A stretch of 64,000 nt of DNA from CAG-791 sp963658405 (GCA_963658405.1 CAVKQI010000001.1:4419-68418); one strand, 5' to 3'. Positions 43,982-53,215 are shown, counted from the first letter of the stretch. Numbers and translations: made by a program. The notes: generated by a model from the letters alone, not told the origin.

Positions 43982-44707
43982 TTAAACAGAAATATTCTTA
44001 TTGATGATCCTGCTCTCCCAGGTGCCGGTGGCAAGATCGATGAATCGTACGAATAAAGATACCTTATTGTCCTCATTGAGGGATACCCAGATGCGCTCTG
44101 CAAAAGCATCAATGCTGCCGGTAAAGTCCTCATCAAAATGAACCTTTTCCGGCTCACCGGAAAAGCTGGGAAGCGGATTGCCGTCTCCCATATAGGTATG
44201 AATGAATCGGCCCTCGCCGGCCTTGGGATTCTCATAGGCGAAGGTAAAGCGCTGACAGCAGGAAGGATCCCCCTCATCACTCTTTAAGATGGAGAGCGCA
44301 TAATTATAGGATCCATCCTCCACGTGCATGACGCCGGAAATACGAGGAGTGTAATTGGGCGCATCCGGCTCAAACTCTCTGCTGCGCAAAGACTGCTCAA
44401 AGGTGAGCTGCCGGTCCAGACCCTCATAGATGGTATCTGTCTGGTCGCCGTTGGTCACAATGGTCTTATTGCCATAGACACGGACAGGAGCATAGATGAT
44501 CAGACTGGGATCCTCCAGCTTGGCAGGATCAAAAGCCTGGGTGCGGATGCCGTCCCCATCCTCCACAAAAACACGATTGCGGCTGTTCTCACTTCTGCCC
44601 ATGATAAAATAGGCTGTTACAGCCTTGCTGGCGTCGGTACTTCTTCCGATCACGATCCCTCTGCCGGGATAACTGGTCGTTCTCAGTGTCTGCTCCAGAT
44701 CTGTCAT
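43982..44707 (-). CDS. purO: PurO-type IMP cyclohydrolase
   Basis: Closes FAICAR to IMP. 241 residues of the archaeal-type IMP_cyclohyd family (YPGRGIVIGRS, SRNRVFVED, PNYTPRISG). Adjacent to a stand-alone AICAR formyltransferase, so together they replace the bacterial bifunctional PurH. This pair also occurs in other Clostridia. Located directly after recA. Confidence 0.9.
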   Translation of the reverse strand: MTDLEQTLRTTSYPGRGIVIGRSTDASKAVTAYFIMGRSENSRNRVFVEDGDGIRTQAFDPAKLEDPSLIIYAPVRVYGNKTIVTNGDQTDTIYEGLDRQLTFEQSLRSREFEPDAPNYTPRISGVMHVEDGSYNYALSILKSDEGDPSCCQRFTFAYENPKAGEGRFIHTYMGDGNPLPSFSGEPEKVHFDEDFTGSIDAFAERIWVSLNEDNKVSLFVRFIDLATGTWESRIINKNISV

Positions 44708-44746
44708 CTTGTGCTGCTCCCTTCTGCCCTGTCTGGCATTGCCGTT

Positions 44747-45817
44747 TTACTTTTCCTTATTTTCCTTATCGGGGGCTTTGGCCTCCTCTGTCTGCGGTGC
44801 GATAAAGGCACCCTCCGGATCCAGCTCGTAGTGTTCGCGCACCTTGCGGTCGATCTCTGCCAGCTTATCCGGGTGATCGGTCAGGTACTGCTTGGCATTT
44901 TCCCGTCCCTGTCCGATCTTCTCTCCTTCGTAATTAAACCACGCGCCGCTCTTATTTACAATATTAACTGCAGAAGCCAGGTCCAGAACATCGCCTACAT
45001 AGGAGATGCCTTTGCCGAACATGATATCAAATTCCGCTTCTTTGAAGGGCGGTGCGATCTTATTTTTGACTACTTTGACGCGGGTGCGGTTGCCGATGAC
45101 CTCTCCGCTTTGCTTGATCTGCTCGATCCGGCGCACATCAAGACGCACGGAGGAGTAGAATTTCAGTGCCCGGCCGCCGGTCGTGGTCTCCGGATTGCCG
45201 AACATGACGCCTACCTTTTCACGGAGCTGGTTGATAAAGACTACCGTGCAGTTGGACTTGCTGATGACTGAGGTGAGCTTGCGAAGTGCCTGGGACATCA
45301 GACGAGCCTGCAGTCCCACATGGCTGTCGCCCATCTCGCCGTCGATCTCTGCCTTGGGTACCAGGGCTGCTACAGAGTCCACCACCACGATATCCACCGC
45401 ACCGGAGCGCACCATGGTCTCCGTGATCTCCAGAGCCTGCTCACCGCTGTCCGGCTGGGAAATATAAAGATTGTCAATATCCACGCCGATATTTCTGGCG
45501 TAGACTGGATCCAGTGCATGCTCTGCATCGATGAAACCGGCGATGCCGCCTCTCTTCTGTACCTGGGCGATCATATGCAGTGTCACGGTAGTCTTACCGG
45601 AAGACTCCGGTCCGTAGATCTCTACGATCCTACCCTTGGGAATGCCCCCAAGGCCCAGTGCTATATCAAGGCTCAAAGAGCCGGTGGGGATCGTCTCCAC
45701 ATTCATCTGCGCGGAAGGGTCGCCCAGCTTCATGACTGCGCCTTTTCCGTACTGCTTCTCAATCTGTGCCAATGCGGCATCCAGTGCCTTTAATTTTTCC
45801 TCATGATCCATACCCAT
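44747..45817 (-). CDS. recA: Recombinase RecA
   Basis: Strand-exchange protein and SOS coprotease. 356 residues; Walker A GPESSGKTT near residue 66, Walker B VVVDSVAAL, L2 loop region FINQLREKVGVMFGNPETTTGG. ATG at 45817 lies seven bases after GGAGG; the 13 codons upstream are leader that contains the SOS box. Confidence 0.98.
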   Translation of the reverse strand: MGMDHEEKLKALDAALAQIEKQYGKGAVMKLGDPSAQMNVETIPTGSLSLDIALGLGGIPKGRIVEIYGPESSGKTTVTLHMIAQVQKRGGIAGFIDAEHALDPVYARNIGVDIDNLYISQPDSGEQALEITETMVRSGAVDIVVVDSVAALVPKAEIDGEMGDSHVGLQARLMSQALRKLTSVISKSNCTVVFINQLREKVGVMFGNPETTTGGRALKFYSSVRLDVRRIEQIKQSGEVIGNRTRVKVVKNKIAPPFKEAEFDIMFGKGISYVGDVLDLASAVNIVNKSGAWFNYEGEKIGQGRENAKQYLTDHPDKLAEIDRKVREHYELDPEGAFIAPQTEEAKAPDKENKEK

Positions 45818-45834
45818 GGATATACCTCCGTTCA

Positions 45835-45848
45835 AGAACAAGTGTTCG
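45835..45848. promoter_or_regulatory. LexA (SOS) box of recA
   Basis: CGAACACTTGTTCT on the minus strand fits the Firmicute box CGAAC-N4-GTTCG (GAAC/GTTC exact). It lies just downstream of the -10 box. Confidence 0.85.
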
Positions 45849-45858
45849 TATGTCATTC

Positions 45859-45886
45859 AGTATAACATACTTTCTCTGATTCGCAA
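45859..45886 (-). promoter_or_regulatory. recA promoter
   Basis: TTGCGA (45886-45881) and TATACT (45864-45859), 16-bp spacer, minus strand. Upstream, 45887-46110 holds T-rich DNA and small hairpins but no gene. Confidence 0.75.
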
Positions 45887-46110
45887 TCCCAAATCACAAA
45901 TTTTGATCTGCCGGCACCGGTATCTTCCATACACATGCGACTGTCATCGGCAGGAATCCCCTTGTCCGGTCGTTTCGGTCGACCTGTAAACCGTGCCCCG
46001 GCATTGTAAAAACAGCTGAAAATAATAATGAAAGAAAAAGCAATGATAAGAATCCGCGATAAATGCTCTCGTAGGGAGCATTTCAAAAGACCCTCCCCAA
46101 AAGGGAGCAG

Positions 46111-46141
46111 AAAAGCCGCCTTCAGTATAGCGGAGGGCGGC
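46111..46141 (-). terminator. Terminator after the 46159 gene
   Basis: GCCGCC/GGCGGC stem followed by TTTTCTG on the minus strand, 18 bases past the stop codon. Confidence 0.7.
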
Positions 46142-46158
46142 ATCTGCTGTCAAATATT

Positions 46159-46596
46159 CTAAACAGTAAAGGTCATAAGTCCCAGCTTGGAGATCTGGAT
46201 CTCCCGGATCAGGATCCCCTGGGCCTGCTTCTCGGCCGGTGTCAGGGCCGCCAGTTCCGCCAGCTTCATCACTTTTTCCTTATAATGAACGCTGCCTTTG
46301 CCTGCCAATCCTCTGGACTGCACCGGTACATTCACCCTGACCTTCGTGCGCAGCTGCTCATAGACCTTATAGGCAAAATCTCCCGGCTGCATGTAATAAA
46401 AATGACTTTCAAAGGAGGTATCCGGAGAGATATCCTCCAGAAGATACCGCTCCAGGATCGTCTTCAGTTTAAAATTCACCATCTCATTATCCATCATGTC
46501 CCGATAGGTATACAGGGCGCCCACATAGATGGTGGACAGATCAAACATCACATATTTAAAATCCGAATTTTCATTGGATCCTGCATATTCCAGCAT
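46159..46596 (-). CDS. Hypothetical protein, no family recognised
   Basis: 145 residues, mixed alpha/beta composition, no membrane segment, no Cys motif. N-terminal half rich in Tyr and acidic residues (FDLSTIYVGALYTYRDMMD), C-terminal half basic. Start at 46596 chosen for GGAG six bases upstream. It follows the sigma-like gene by 31 bp and is ended by its own terminator before recA, so the two probably form an operon. Confidence 0.7.
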   Translation of the reverse strand: MLEYAGSNENSDFKYVMFDLSTIYVGALYTYRDMMDNEMVNFKLKTILERYLLEDISPDTSFESHFYYMQPGDFAYKVYEQLRTKVRVNVPVQSRGLAGKGSVHYKEKVMKLAELAALTPAEKQAQGILIREIQISKLGLMTFTV

Positions 46597-46627
46597 ATCA
46601 ATCTCCATTCCGCGGGTGCTCGAACCC

Positions 46628-47386
46628 TTACTCTGCAGCCTCGCTGCTGTCCAGATCTGCGATCTTATCGCCGGAGAGTCTGACGGCCTCTCTGATCTGG
46701 TCCAGGTTCACCTCACCTTCCCCGGCCAGCTCCTGCATGGTCACCTTCCGTCCCAGCGCGGCGGACAGCTCCTTAGCCTGATCTGCCACCAGGTTGACCA
46801 GATCCTCTGCCTCTTTGTCCTTGGCCTTCTCATCCAGGTTTTCCGCGATCAGATCTTCCATGGCATTCATGATCATACGTCCCAGGGTACCCTCTACTTC
46901 GGCCGGTCCCTCCAGGGGCGCCAGCATGGCCACGCCTCTGGTCAGTGCCTCGTTGCCGGCACCGATCAGATCCTCCACCGACACATCCTGCCCCACATAG
47001 AGCTTGGCGATGTCCACTACATTGGTCAGCATCACCTCTGCCAGACGCATCTGGGCCTGCCGCTCTCCCGCCATGGCAGAGAGCTTGACAGCATCCAGGA
47101 CCGATTCATCCGGTCTCTCAATGGCAGAGATCGCCTCCAGATAGTCCTCCAGATAATTGTGTTCTTCCTCTGTCAGATACTCTTCATAAGAAAGTGCTTC
47201 ATCAATACCGATCTTGGAAGCAGACAAAAAATTGCGCAGCTGTTCGTCCTGTTCCTTCGTCAGATGAAGTTCATCAAAAGCCCCTTTGATCTTTTCCTCT
47301 GTAGTGGTATTGTGATTCTTCTTGGCATCCGCCACCAGGCTCTGCAGCCTCTCCAGAAAAATCCGTTCTCTTTCTGTATTATCCAT
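46628..47386 (-). CDS. Sigma-70-like protein lacking region 4
   Basis: 252 residues, strongly acidic. Residues about 105-165 resemble sigma region 2 (RLAEVMLTNVVDIAKLYVGQ, VSVEDLIGAGNEALTRGV) and about 210-245 resemble region 3 (GRKVTMQELAGEGEVNLDQI). The aromatic/basic promoter-melting residues of region 2.3-2.4 are mostly replaced, and there is no region 4 helix-turn-helix. It may be a degenerate sigma factor or a sigma-mimicking regulator. Preceded by a shortened dispersed element (R5) ending at its SD. Confidence 0.7.
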   Translation of the reverse strand: MDNTERERIFLERLQSLVADAKKNHNTTTEEKIKGAFDELHLTKEQDEQLRNFLSASKIGIDEALSYEEYLTEEEHNYLEDYLEAISAIERPDESVLDAVKLSAMAGERQAQMRLAEVMLTNVVDIAKLYVGQDVSVEDLIGAGNEALTRGVAMLAPLEGPAEVEGTLGRMIMNAMEDLIAENLDEKAKDKEAEDLVNLVADQAKELSAALGRKVTMQELAGEGEVNLDQIREAVRLSGDKIADLDSSEAAE

Positions 47387-47397
47387 TATATCATTAC

Positions 47398-47456
47398 CTC
47401 CTGTGCCGCAGTCTACTGCGGCACCGCGAAGGGAATTTCGCGAAGGCGAATTCCCT
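47398..47456 (-). repeat. Shortened dispersed element R5 (HP2-HP1 only)
   Basis: HP2 (47455-47431, stem GGGAAT/ATTCCC, a compensated variant of GGAGAAT/ATTCTCC), HP1 (47424-47403, GTGCCGCAG/CTGCGGCAC) and AGGAGGT with one base between HP1 and SD. HP3 and HP4 are missing; the upstream gene ends five bases away. Confidence 0.88.
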
Positions 47457-47460
47457 GCTG

Positions 47461-48432
47461 TTAAAATGTCCGCACGCTGCCATCGCTGTTCAGGTCCTTT
47501 TTACTCTTTACATGCACATGCGTAAAGATATGATCCTGGCAATACTCGTAATTGCCCTCGCACTTGGAGCAGTACCGGAATTCCAGGCCTGGATTGTCCA
47601 CCTCTGTGCGGCCGCAGACAGCGCACCGATGCATGGGGCCTGCCCCCTTCACCGGACGATAGTGACCGTTCATCTTACGTGCTGTGGCCTGTACCCCGCC
47701 AGTGCTTCCCTGTCTGCCGCTGTTTACCGCACTGCGGAAAGCGGCTCTCCTTTTTATCTCCTTCGGAGAAAGCCTGCGCATATCCCGGGAGCGCAGCCAG
47801 AAGAGCAGGAAATTAAGAAGGGATCCTGCGATGGCGCATTTATTGGGCATGGAGTCGGCAAAGAACTCCACCACCAGCATCACCGCATAGGCCACGCCTA
47901 ACCACTTCACCTTTACGGGAATAATATACATCAGCAGGACTCTGGCCTCCGGGAAGGTGACCGCATAGGCCAGAAAGATAGACATATTCACATAATAGGT
48001 AGAAAAGCACAGCGCCAGCCGCATGAAATACTGCTCCGCACCAAAAGCCGTCACCAGCTCCCGCCAGGAAGGCAGCAGATAGCTAAGTCCCATGGCCGCA
48101 AAGGCTGCCGCCACGGTAAAGAGGAATCCGGAGAAAAGATAGACATTATACCGGTAATCTCCCCATACCCGCTCCAGGGCGCTGCCGATGGAGTAATAAA
48201 AGAGAAGCATGATGACGATAAAAAACAGATTGCTCGAATCCGGCGGCACCAGGATCCAGGTGATGATTCTCCAGACCTGCCCGTGCAGAATCGCGTAGGG
48301 ATTCAGGGTCAGATAATTTAAGAAAGCGCTGTTGATCCGCTCCATCAGATAGCCGACCGCGTAGCATACGATCAGGACCAGTGATAGATTCGGTATCGCA
48401 TATTTTGACAGTTTGTGTTCCCAAGAAGACAT
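47461..48432 (-). CDS. Rhomboid-like membrane protein with C-terminal zinc ribbon
   Basis: 323 residues, about six membrane helices in the first 210 residues. HGQVWRIITWILVP near residue 50 is the loop-1 signature of rhomboid/Derlin folds. The protease Ser motif (GxSG) is not visible; the matching position reads CAIAGSLLNF, so it is likely a pseudoprotease. A basic linker leads to a Cys/His cluster (HRCAVCGRTE, YCSKCEGNYEYCQDH) that should bind zinc. Function unknown. Confidence 0.72.
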   Translation of the reverse strand: MSSWEHKLSKYAIPNLSLVLIVCYAVGYLMERINSAFLNYLTLNPYAILHGQVWRIITWILVPPDSSNLFFIVIMLLFYYSIGSALERVWGDYRYNVYLFSGFLFTVAAAFAAMGLSYLLPSWRELVTAFGAEQYFMRLALCFSTYYVNMSIFLAYAVTFPEARVLLMYIIPVKVKWLGVAYAVMLVVEFFADSMPNKCAIAGSLLNFLLFWLRSRDMRRLSPKEIKRRAAFRSAVNSGRQGSTGGVQATARKMNGHYRPVKGAGPMHRCAVCGRTEVDNPGLEFRYCSKCEGNYEYCQDHIFTHVHVKSKKDLNSDGSVRTF

Positions 48433-48859
48433 TTAAAAAGCCCTATTCCTTCCTTCCTGCGCGCCGGCAGCCGGTTTTAGCTGCAGCGTCAGGCTGTTAA
48501 GATTCCGTAAAGATTTTCCATTTGTCTGTCCGTGCGTAAAGACCGGAAAGTCTTTCCTTATATTACTCGATTTTATCTCTGTATAAAAGGCGGCAAATCT
48601 GAAAATATTGTAAATTCCTTTGTATTCCGTTCAAAAAATGCTTTTTTCTCCCATTTATCTGCCGGCATTTCACCTGTCTCCGCCAGCCCCGGCCCCGGAG
48701 GCAGAGCGCCGTCAAAGCCCCTGTATACCACATTTTTTCGATTTTGTTTATATTTGGAACATTGATTTTTAAACCTTCAAGCCGTATAATCTCCATTGAT
48801 TATGCGGCGAATCCAATGGGGTTTGCCGTCTTTTTACGCAAGCAGAAACTGGAGGATTT
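48433..48859. other. 427-bp divergent intergenic region
   Basis: Separates the rhomboid-like gene from the activase gene transcribed the other way. Contains the activase promoter at 48762-48790. I see no gene, and no clear promoter for the minus-strand gene. Confidence 0.6.
48762..48790 (+). promoter_or_regulatory. Promoter of the giant activase gene
   Basis: TTGATT (48762-48767) and TATAAT (48785-48790) with 17 bp between; start codon 70 bases downstream. Confidence 0.85.
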
Positions 48860-51800
48860 ATGATTTCTAAGGATTATACGCTGGGCATTGATATTGGTTC
48901 CACCACTGTCAAGATCGCACTTTTAGACCCGGCACACCATATTCTCTTTTCCGACTATCGCCGCCACTTTGCCGACATCAGAAAGACCCTTTTCGATCTG
49001 CTGTCCGAGTGCTACGAAAAGACCGGCGAGCTCACAATCCATCCGGTGATCACCGGCTCCGGCGGACTGACCCTGGCCAATTACCTGGAAGTTCCCTTTG
49101 TACAGGAAGTAATTGCCGTCTCCACGGCCCTGCAGGAGATCGCACCCAAGACCGATGTAGCCATCGAGCTTGGCGGTGAGGATGCCAAGATCATCTACTT
49201 TGAAAACGGCAACGTGGAGCAGCGCATGAACGGCATCTGCGCCGGCGGCACCGGCTCCTTCATCGACCAGATGGCCTCCCTGCTCCAGACAGATGCCTCC
49301 GGTCTGAATGAATATGCCAAGAATTACCAGTCTCTTTATACCATCGCCGCCCGCTGCGGCGTATTCGCCAAGTCCGATATCCAGCCGCTGATCAACGAAG
49401 GTGCTACCAAGGAGGATCTGGCAGCTTCCATCTTCCAGGCGGTGGTCAACCAGACCATTTCCGGCCTGGCCTGCGGCAAGCCCATTCGGGGACACGTAGC
49501 CTTTTTAGGCGGTCCTCTCCACTTCCTTTCCGAATTAAAGAAGGCCTTTATCCGCACCTTAAAGCTGGATGAGGAGCATACCATCGAAGCGGAAAATTCT
49601 CATCTTTTTGCCGCCATGGGTTCTGCCATGAATGCAAAGGAAGAGACCTGCCTGCCCCTCTCCGTCATGAGAGACAAGCTCTCCGGCGAGATCAAAATGG
49701 CTTTTGAGGTGGAGCGCATGGAGCCTCTCTTTGCCACCGAAGAGGATTATCGGAAATTCACGGAAAGGCATGACAAAGATCAGGTGGCCAAGGCCCCGCT
49801 TTCTTCCTATCACGGTAACTGCTACATGGGCATCGATGCCGGTTCCACCACCACCAAGATCGCACTGGTAGGCGAGGACGGCACCCTTTTATACTCCTTC
49901 TACAGCAATAATAACGGCAGTCCCTTAAAGACCGCCATCCGCTCCATCAAGGAGATCCGGGAACAGATGCCCGCGGACGTAAAGATCGTCCGGGCCTGCT
50001 CCACCGGCTACGGCGAGGCCCTCTTAAAGGCCGCCTTCCTGTTGGATGACGGCGAGGTGGAGACCATCGCCCACTACTATGCTGCCGCCTTTTTTGATCC
50101 TCAGGTGGACTGCATCCTGGACATCGGCGGACAGGATATGAAATGCATCCGCATCAAGAATCAGGCCGTGGACAGCGTGCTGTTAAACGAGGCCTGTTCC
50201 TCCGGCTGCGGTTCCTTTATCGAGACCTTTGCCAAGTCTCTGGACTACTCGGTGCAGGACTTTGCCCATGCGGCACTGTTTGCAGAGCATCCCATTGACC
50301 TGGGTACCCGCTGCACTGTCTTTATGAATTCCAAGGTCAAGCAGGCGCAGAAGGAAGGCGCGCAGGTAGCGGATATCTCCGCCGGTCTGGCCTACTCTGT
50401 CATCAAGAATGCCCTCTTTAAGGTCATCAAGGTATCCGACGCCTCTGCCCTCGGCAAGAATATCGTCGTGCAGGGCGGTACTTTCTATAATGACGCCGTT
50501 CTTCGCAGCTTTGAAAAGATCGCAGACTGTGAGGTCATCCGCCCGGATATCGCCGGCATCATGGGTGCCTTCGGCGCTGCCCTCATCGCCAGAGAACGCT
50601 ACGACGGTCAGATGACCACCATGCTCTCCTTTGACGAGATCGAGAACCTTCGCTTTGAGACCAGCATGGCAAAATGCCAGGGCTGCACCAACAACTGCCG
50701 TCTGACCATCAACCGCTTCACCGGCGGCCGCCAGTTCATCTCCGGCAACCGCTGCGAGAGAGGCCTGGGCAAGACCAAAGCCAAAAATGATGTTCCGAAT
50801 CTCTTTGCCTGGAAGCAGCAGCGGCTCTTTGGCTATACGCCCCTGACCGCTGACAAGGCACCTCGGGGCACTGTGGGTATTCCCCGCGTGCTGAATATGT
50901 ACGAAAATTACCCCTTCTGGTTTACTTTCTTTACCAGACTGGGATATCGGGTCATCCTCTCACCGCCCTCCACGCATAAGCTCTATGAGCTGGGCATCGA
51001 GTCCATCCCGAGTGAATCCGAGTGCTACCCTGCCAAGCTGGCTCACGGCCACATCAAGTGGCTCATGGAGAAAAAGCCGGACTTTATCTTCTATCCGGCC
51101 CTCTTCTATGAGAGAAACGAATTCCCCAAGGCAGGCAATCACTACAACTGCCCTATTGTCACCTCCTATTCGGAGAATATCAAAAACAATGTGGAGGAGA
51201 TTACCGACGGCCAGTGCCGCTTCCGCAATCCCTTCATGGCCTTCAGCAGCCTGCAGACGGCCACAGAAGCTCTCACCAAGGAATTCAAGGAGCTGCCGGC
51301 GCAGGAAGTCATAGACGCTGCCGCAGCTGCCTGGGAAGAACTCACAAAGACCAGACAGGATGTAGAGAAAAAGGGTGAAGAAGTCCTTCATTATATGGAA
51401 GAGCACCACATGCACGGCATCGTGCTGGCAGGACGTCCCTACCACTGCGACCCGGAGATCAACCACGGCATCCCGGAGATGATCAATTCCTACGGCATCG
51501 CAGTGCTGACCGAGGACTCCATCTCCCACCTGGCGGAGCCGGAGCGCCCCCTGATCGTATTAGACCAGTGGATGTACCATTCCCGTCTGTATGCGGCTGC
51601 CAGCTTCGTAAAGACCAGAGATGATCTGGATATGATCCAGCTCAATTCCTTTGGCTGCGGTCTGGATGCCGTGACCACGGATCAGGTATGCGACATTCTG
51701 GCCGGCTCCGACAAGATCTATACCTGCCTGAAGATCGACGAGGTCAATAACCTCGGTGCGGCCCGCATCCGTGTCCGCTCCCTGCTGGCCGCTTTAAAGA

Positions 51801-53089
51801 TCCGGGAAAATAAGAAGACCAAGCGCACCATTCGTTCCAGTGCCATCACCAAGGTCTCCTTTACCGAGGAAATGCGCAAGAATTACACCATCCTCTGCCC
51901 CCAGATGTCTCCCATCCACTTTGAACTTCTGGAGCCTGCATTCAATTCCTGCGGCTACAATATGGTGGTGCTGGGCAATGACAACCGCAAGGCAGTGGAC
52001 TACGGCCTAAAATATGTAAACAACGACGCCTGCTATCCTTCTCTGTTCGTGGTAGGACAGATCATGGAGGCTCTGACCAGCGGCAAGTATGACCTTGACC
52101 GCACCGCTGTCATCATGTCCCAGACAGGCGGCGGCTGCCGCGCTTCCAATTACGTGGGCTTTATCCGCCGCGCCCTGAAAAAGGCAGGCATGGAGCAGGT
52201 GCCGGTTATTTCCGCTAACCTCTCCGGCTTAGAGGACAATCCGGGCTTTAAGATCAACCTGACCGTACTGATCCGCTGTGCCTTCGCTGCCGTATTCGGC
52301 GATGTATTTATGAAGTGCATTTACCGCATGCGTCCCTACGAGATCGAAAAAGGTTCCGTAGAGGCCATGCATCAGAAATGGCTGAAGCGCTGCACGGATT
52401 ACCTGACCTCCCTGAAGGCCCCCGATTTCCTGAAAGTACAACGGATGTGCAAAGAAATCATCCGCGACTTTGACAACATTCCTATCCATGAGGAGCGCAA
52501 GCCTCAGGTAGGTGTGGTAGGCGAGATCCTGGTAAAATACGCTCCTGCTGCCAACAATCATCTGGTAGACCTTCTGGAGGCAGAAGGCGCAGAGGCCTCC
52601 GTGCCGGATCTTATGGGCTTTATGCTCTACTGCTTCTACAATCAGGTATACAAGGCAGAGGAACTGGGCACCAGCAAAAAGGCATCCTTCCTTTGCTCCG
52701 CAGGCATTCACGCTATCGAAGCCTTTACACGGCCTATCAATAAAGCCTATGCGGGGAGCAAACACTTTATGCCCTCGGCCAGCATCTACCAGATCGTGGA
52801 ATATGCTAAGCCCATCGTTTCCATCGGCAATGAAACCGGTGAAGGATGGTTCCTGACCGGTGAGATGATGGAACTGCTCCACAGCGGTGTCAACAACATC
52901 GTCTGCATACAGCCCTTCGGCTGCCTGCCCAACCATGTCGTGGGCAAGGGTGTCATCAAGTCCATCCGCAGACAGAATCCCACCGCCAACATCGTGGCCA
53001 TCGACTACGACCCCGGTGCCAGCGAGGTAAACCAGCTTAACCGCATCAAGCTCATGCTCTCCACTGCCCAGAAAAATCAGCAAAGTTAA
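48860..53089 (+). CDS. Giant HgdC/BadF-type ATPase fused to HgdB-like region
   Basis: 1409 residues, start with SD GGAGG. Two ASKHA ATPase domains in tandem: the first (DIGSTTVKIALLD, about 7-255) has the [4Fe-4S] cysteines C127 and C166 at the same numbers as in the HgdC activator; the second (GIDAGSTTTKIALVG, from about 324) has C446 and C450 (CSSGCGSFIE). A Cys-rich segment follows near 606 (CQGCTNNC), then a DUF2229 region and a dehydratase-subunit-like C-terminus with further conserved Cys (SESECYPAKLAHGH, NNDACYPSLFVVG). Classic activators drive one electron into 2-hydroxyacyl-CoA dehydratases with ATP; this fused type is common in Clostridia but its substrate is not established. Monocistronic. 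Confidence 0.9.
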   Translation: MISKDYTLGIDIGSTTVKIALLDPAHHILFSDYRRHFADIRKTLFDLLSECYEKTGELTIHPVITGSGGLTLANYLEVPFVQEVIAVSTALQEIAPKTDVAIELGGEDAKIIYFENGNVEQRMNGICAGGTGSFIDQMASLLQTDASGLNEYAKNYQSLYTIAARCGVFAKSDIQPLINEGATKEDLAASIFQAVVNQTISGLACGKPIRGHVAFLGGPLHFLSELKKAFIRTLKLDEEHTIEAENSHLFAAMGSAMNAKEETCLPLSVMRDKLSGEIKMAFEVERMEPLFATEEDYRKFTERHDKDQVAKAPLSSYHGNCYMGIDAGSTTTKIALVGEDGTLLYSFYSNNNGSPLKTAIRSIKEIREQMPADVKIVRACSTGYGEALLKAAFLLDDGEVETIAHYYAAAFFDPQVDCILDIGGQDMKCIRIKNQAVDSVLLNEACSSGCGSFIETFAKSLDYSVQDFAHAALFAEHPIDLGTRCTVFMNSKVKQAQKEGAQVADISAGLAYSVIKNALFKVIKVSDASALGKNIVVQGGTFYNDAVLRSFEKIADCEVIRPDIAGIMGAFGAALIARERYDGQMTTMLSFDEIENLRFETSMAKCQGCTNNCRLTINRFTGGRQFISGNRCERGLGKTKAKNDVPNLFAWKQQRLFGYTPLTADKAPRGTVGIPRVLNMYENYPFWFTFFTRLGYRVILSPPSTHKLYELGIESIPSESECYPAKLAHGHIKWLMEKKPDFIFYPALFYERNEFPKAGNHYNCPIVTSYSENIKNNVEEITDGQCRFRNPFMAFSSLQTATEALTKEFKELPAQEVIDAAAAAWEELTKTRQDVEKKGEEVLHYMEEHHMHGIVLAGRPYHCDPEINHGIPEMINSYGIAVLTEDSISHLAEPERPLIVLDQWMYHSRLYAAASFVKTRDDLDMIQLNSFGCGLDAVTTDQVCDILAGSDKIYTCLKIDEVNNLGAARIRVRSLLAALKIRENKKTKRTIRSSAITKVSFTEEMRKNYTILCPQMSPIHFELLEPAFNSCGYNMVVLGNDNRKAVDYGLKYVNNDACYPSLFVVGQIMEALTSGKYDLDRTAVIMSQTGGGCRASNYVGFIRRALKKAGMEQVPVISANLSGLEDNPGFKINLTVLIRCAFAAVFGDVFMKCIYRMRPYEIEKGSVEAMHQKWLKRCTDYLTSLKAPDFLKVQRMCKEIIRDFDNIPIHEERKPQVGVVGEILVKYAPAANNHLVDLLEAEGAEASVPDLMGFMLYCFYNQVYKAEELGTSKKASFLCSAGIHAIEAFTRPINKAYAGSKHFMPSASIYQIVEYAKPIVSIGNETGEGWFLTGEMMELLHSGVNNIVCIQPFGCLPNHVVGKGVIKSIRRQNPTANIVAIDYDPGASEVNQLNRIKLMLSTAQKNQQS

Positions 53090-53123
53090 TGCGTTAAATA
53101 TTTTTACGAGCTAAATAATTTTT

Positions 53124-53208
53124 ATCTGTTTGGCCGTCTGCCAATTTCAATGCGAATATGCCCGCAGGCAGTCAATTCAAGCCGAGATGAGGCTGGTGCT
53201 AAACAGAT
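53124..53208. repeat. Small element with ATCTGTTT/AAACAGAT termini, copy 1
   Basis: Perfect 8-bp terminal inverted repeats (53124-53131, 53201-53208). Inside are CTGCC/GGCAG and AGCC/GGCT stems, so the 85 bases can fold as a three-way junction. Both copies read ATCTGTTTGG at the left and CTAAACAGAT (here GCTAAACAGAT) at the right. Confidence 0.6.
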
Positions 53209-53215
53209 CATAATC

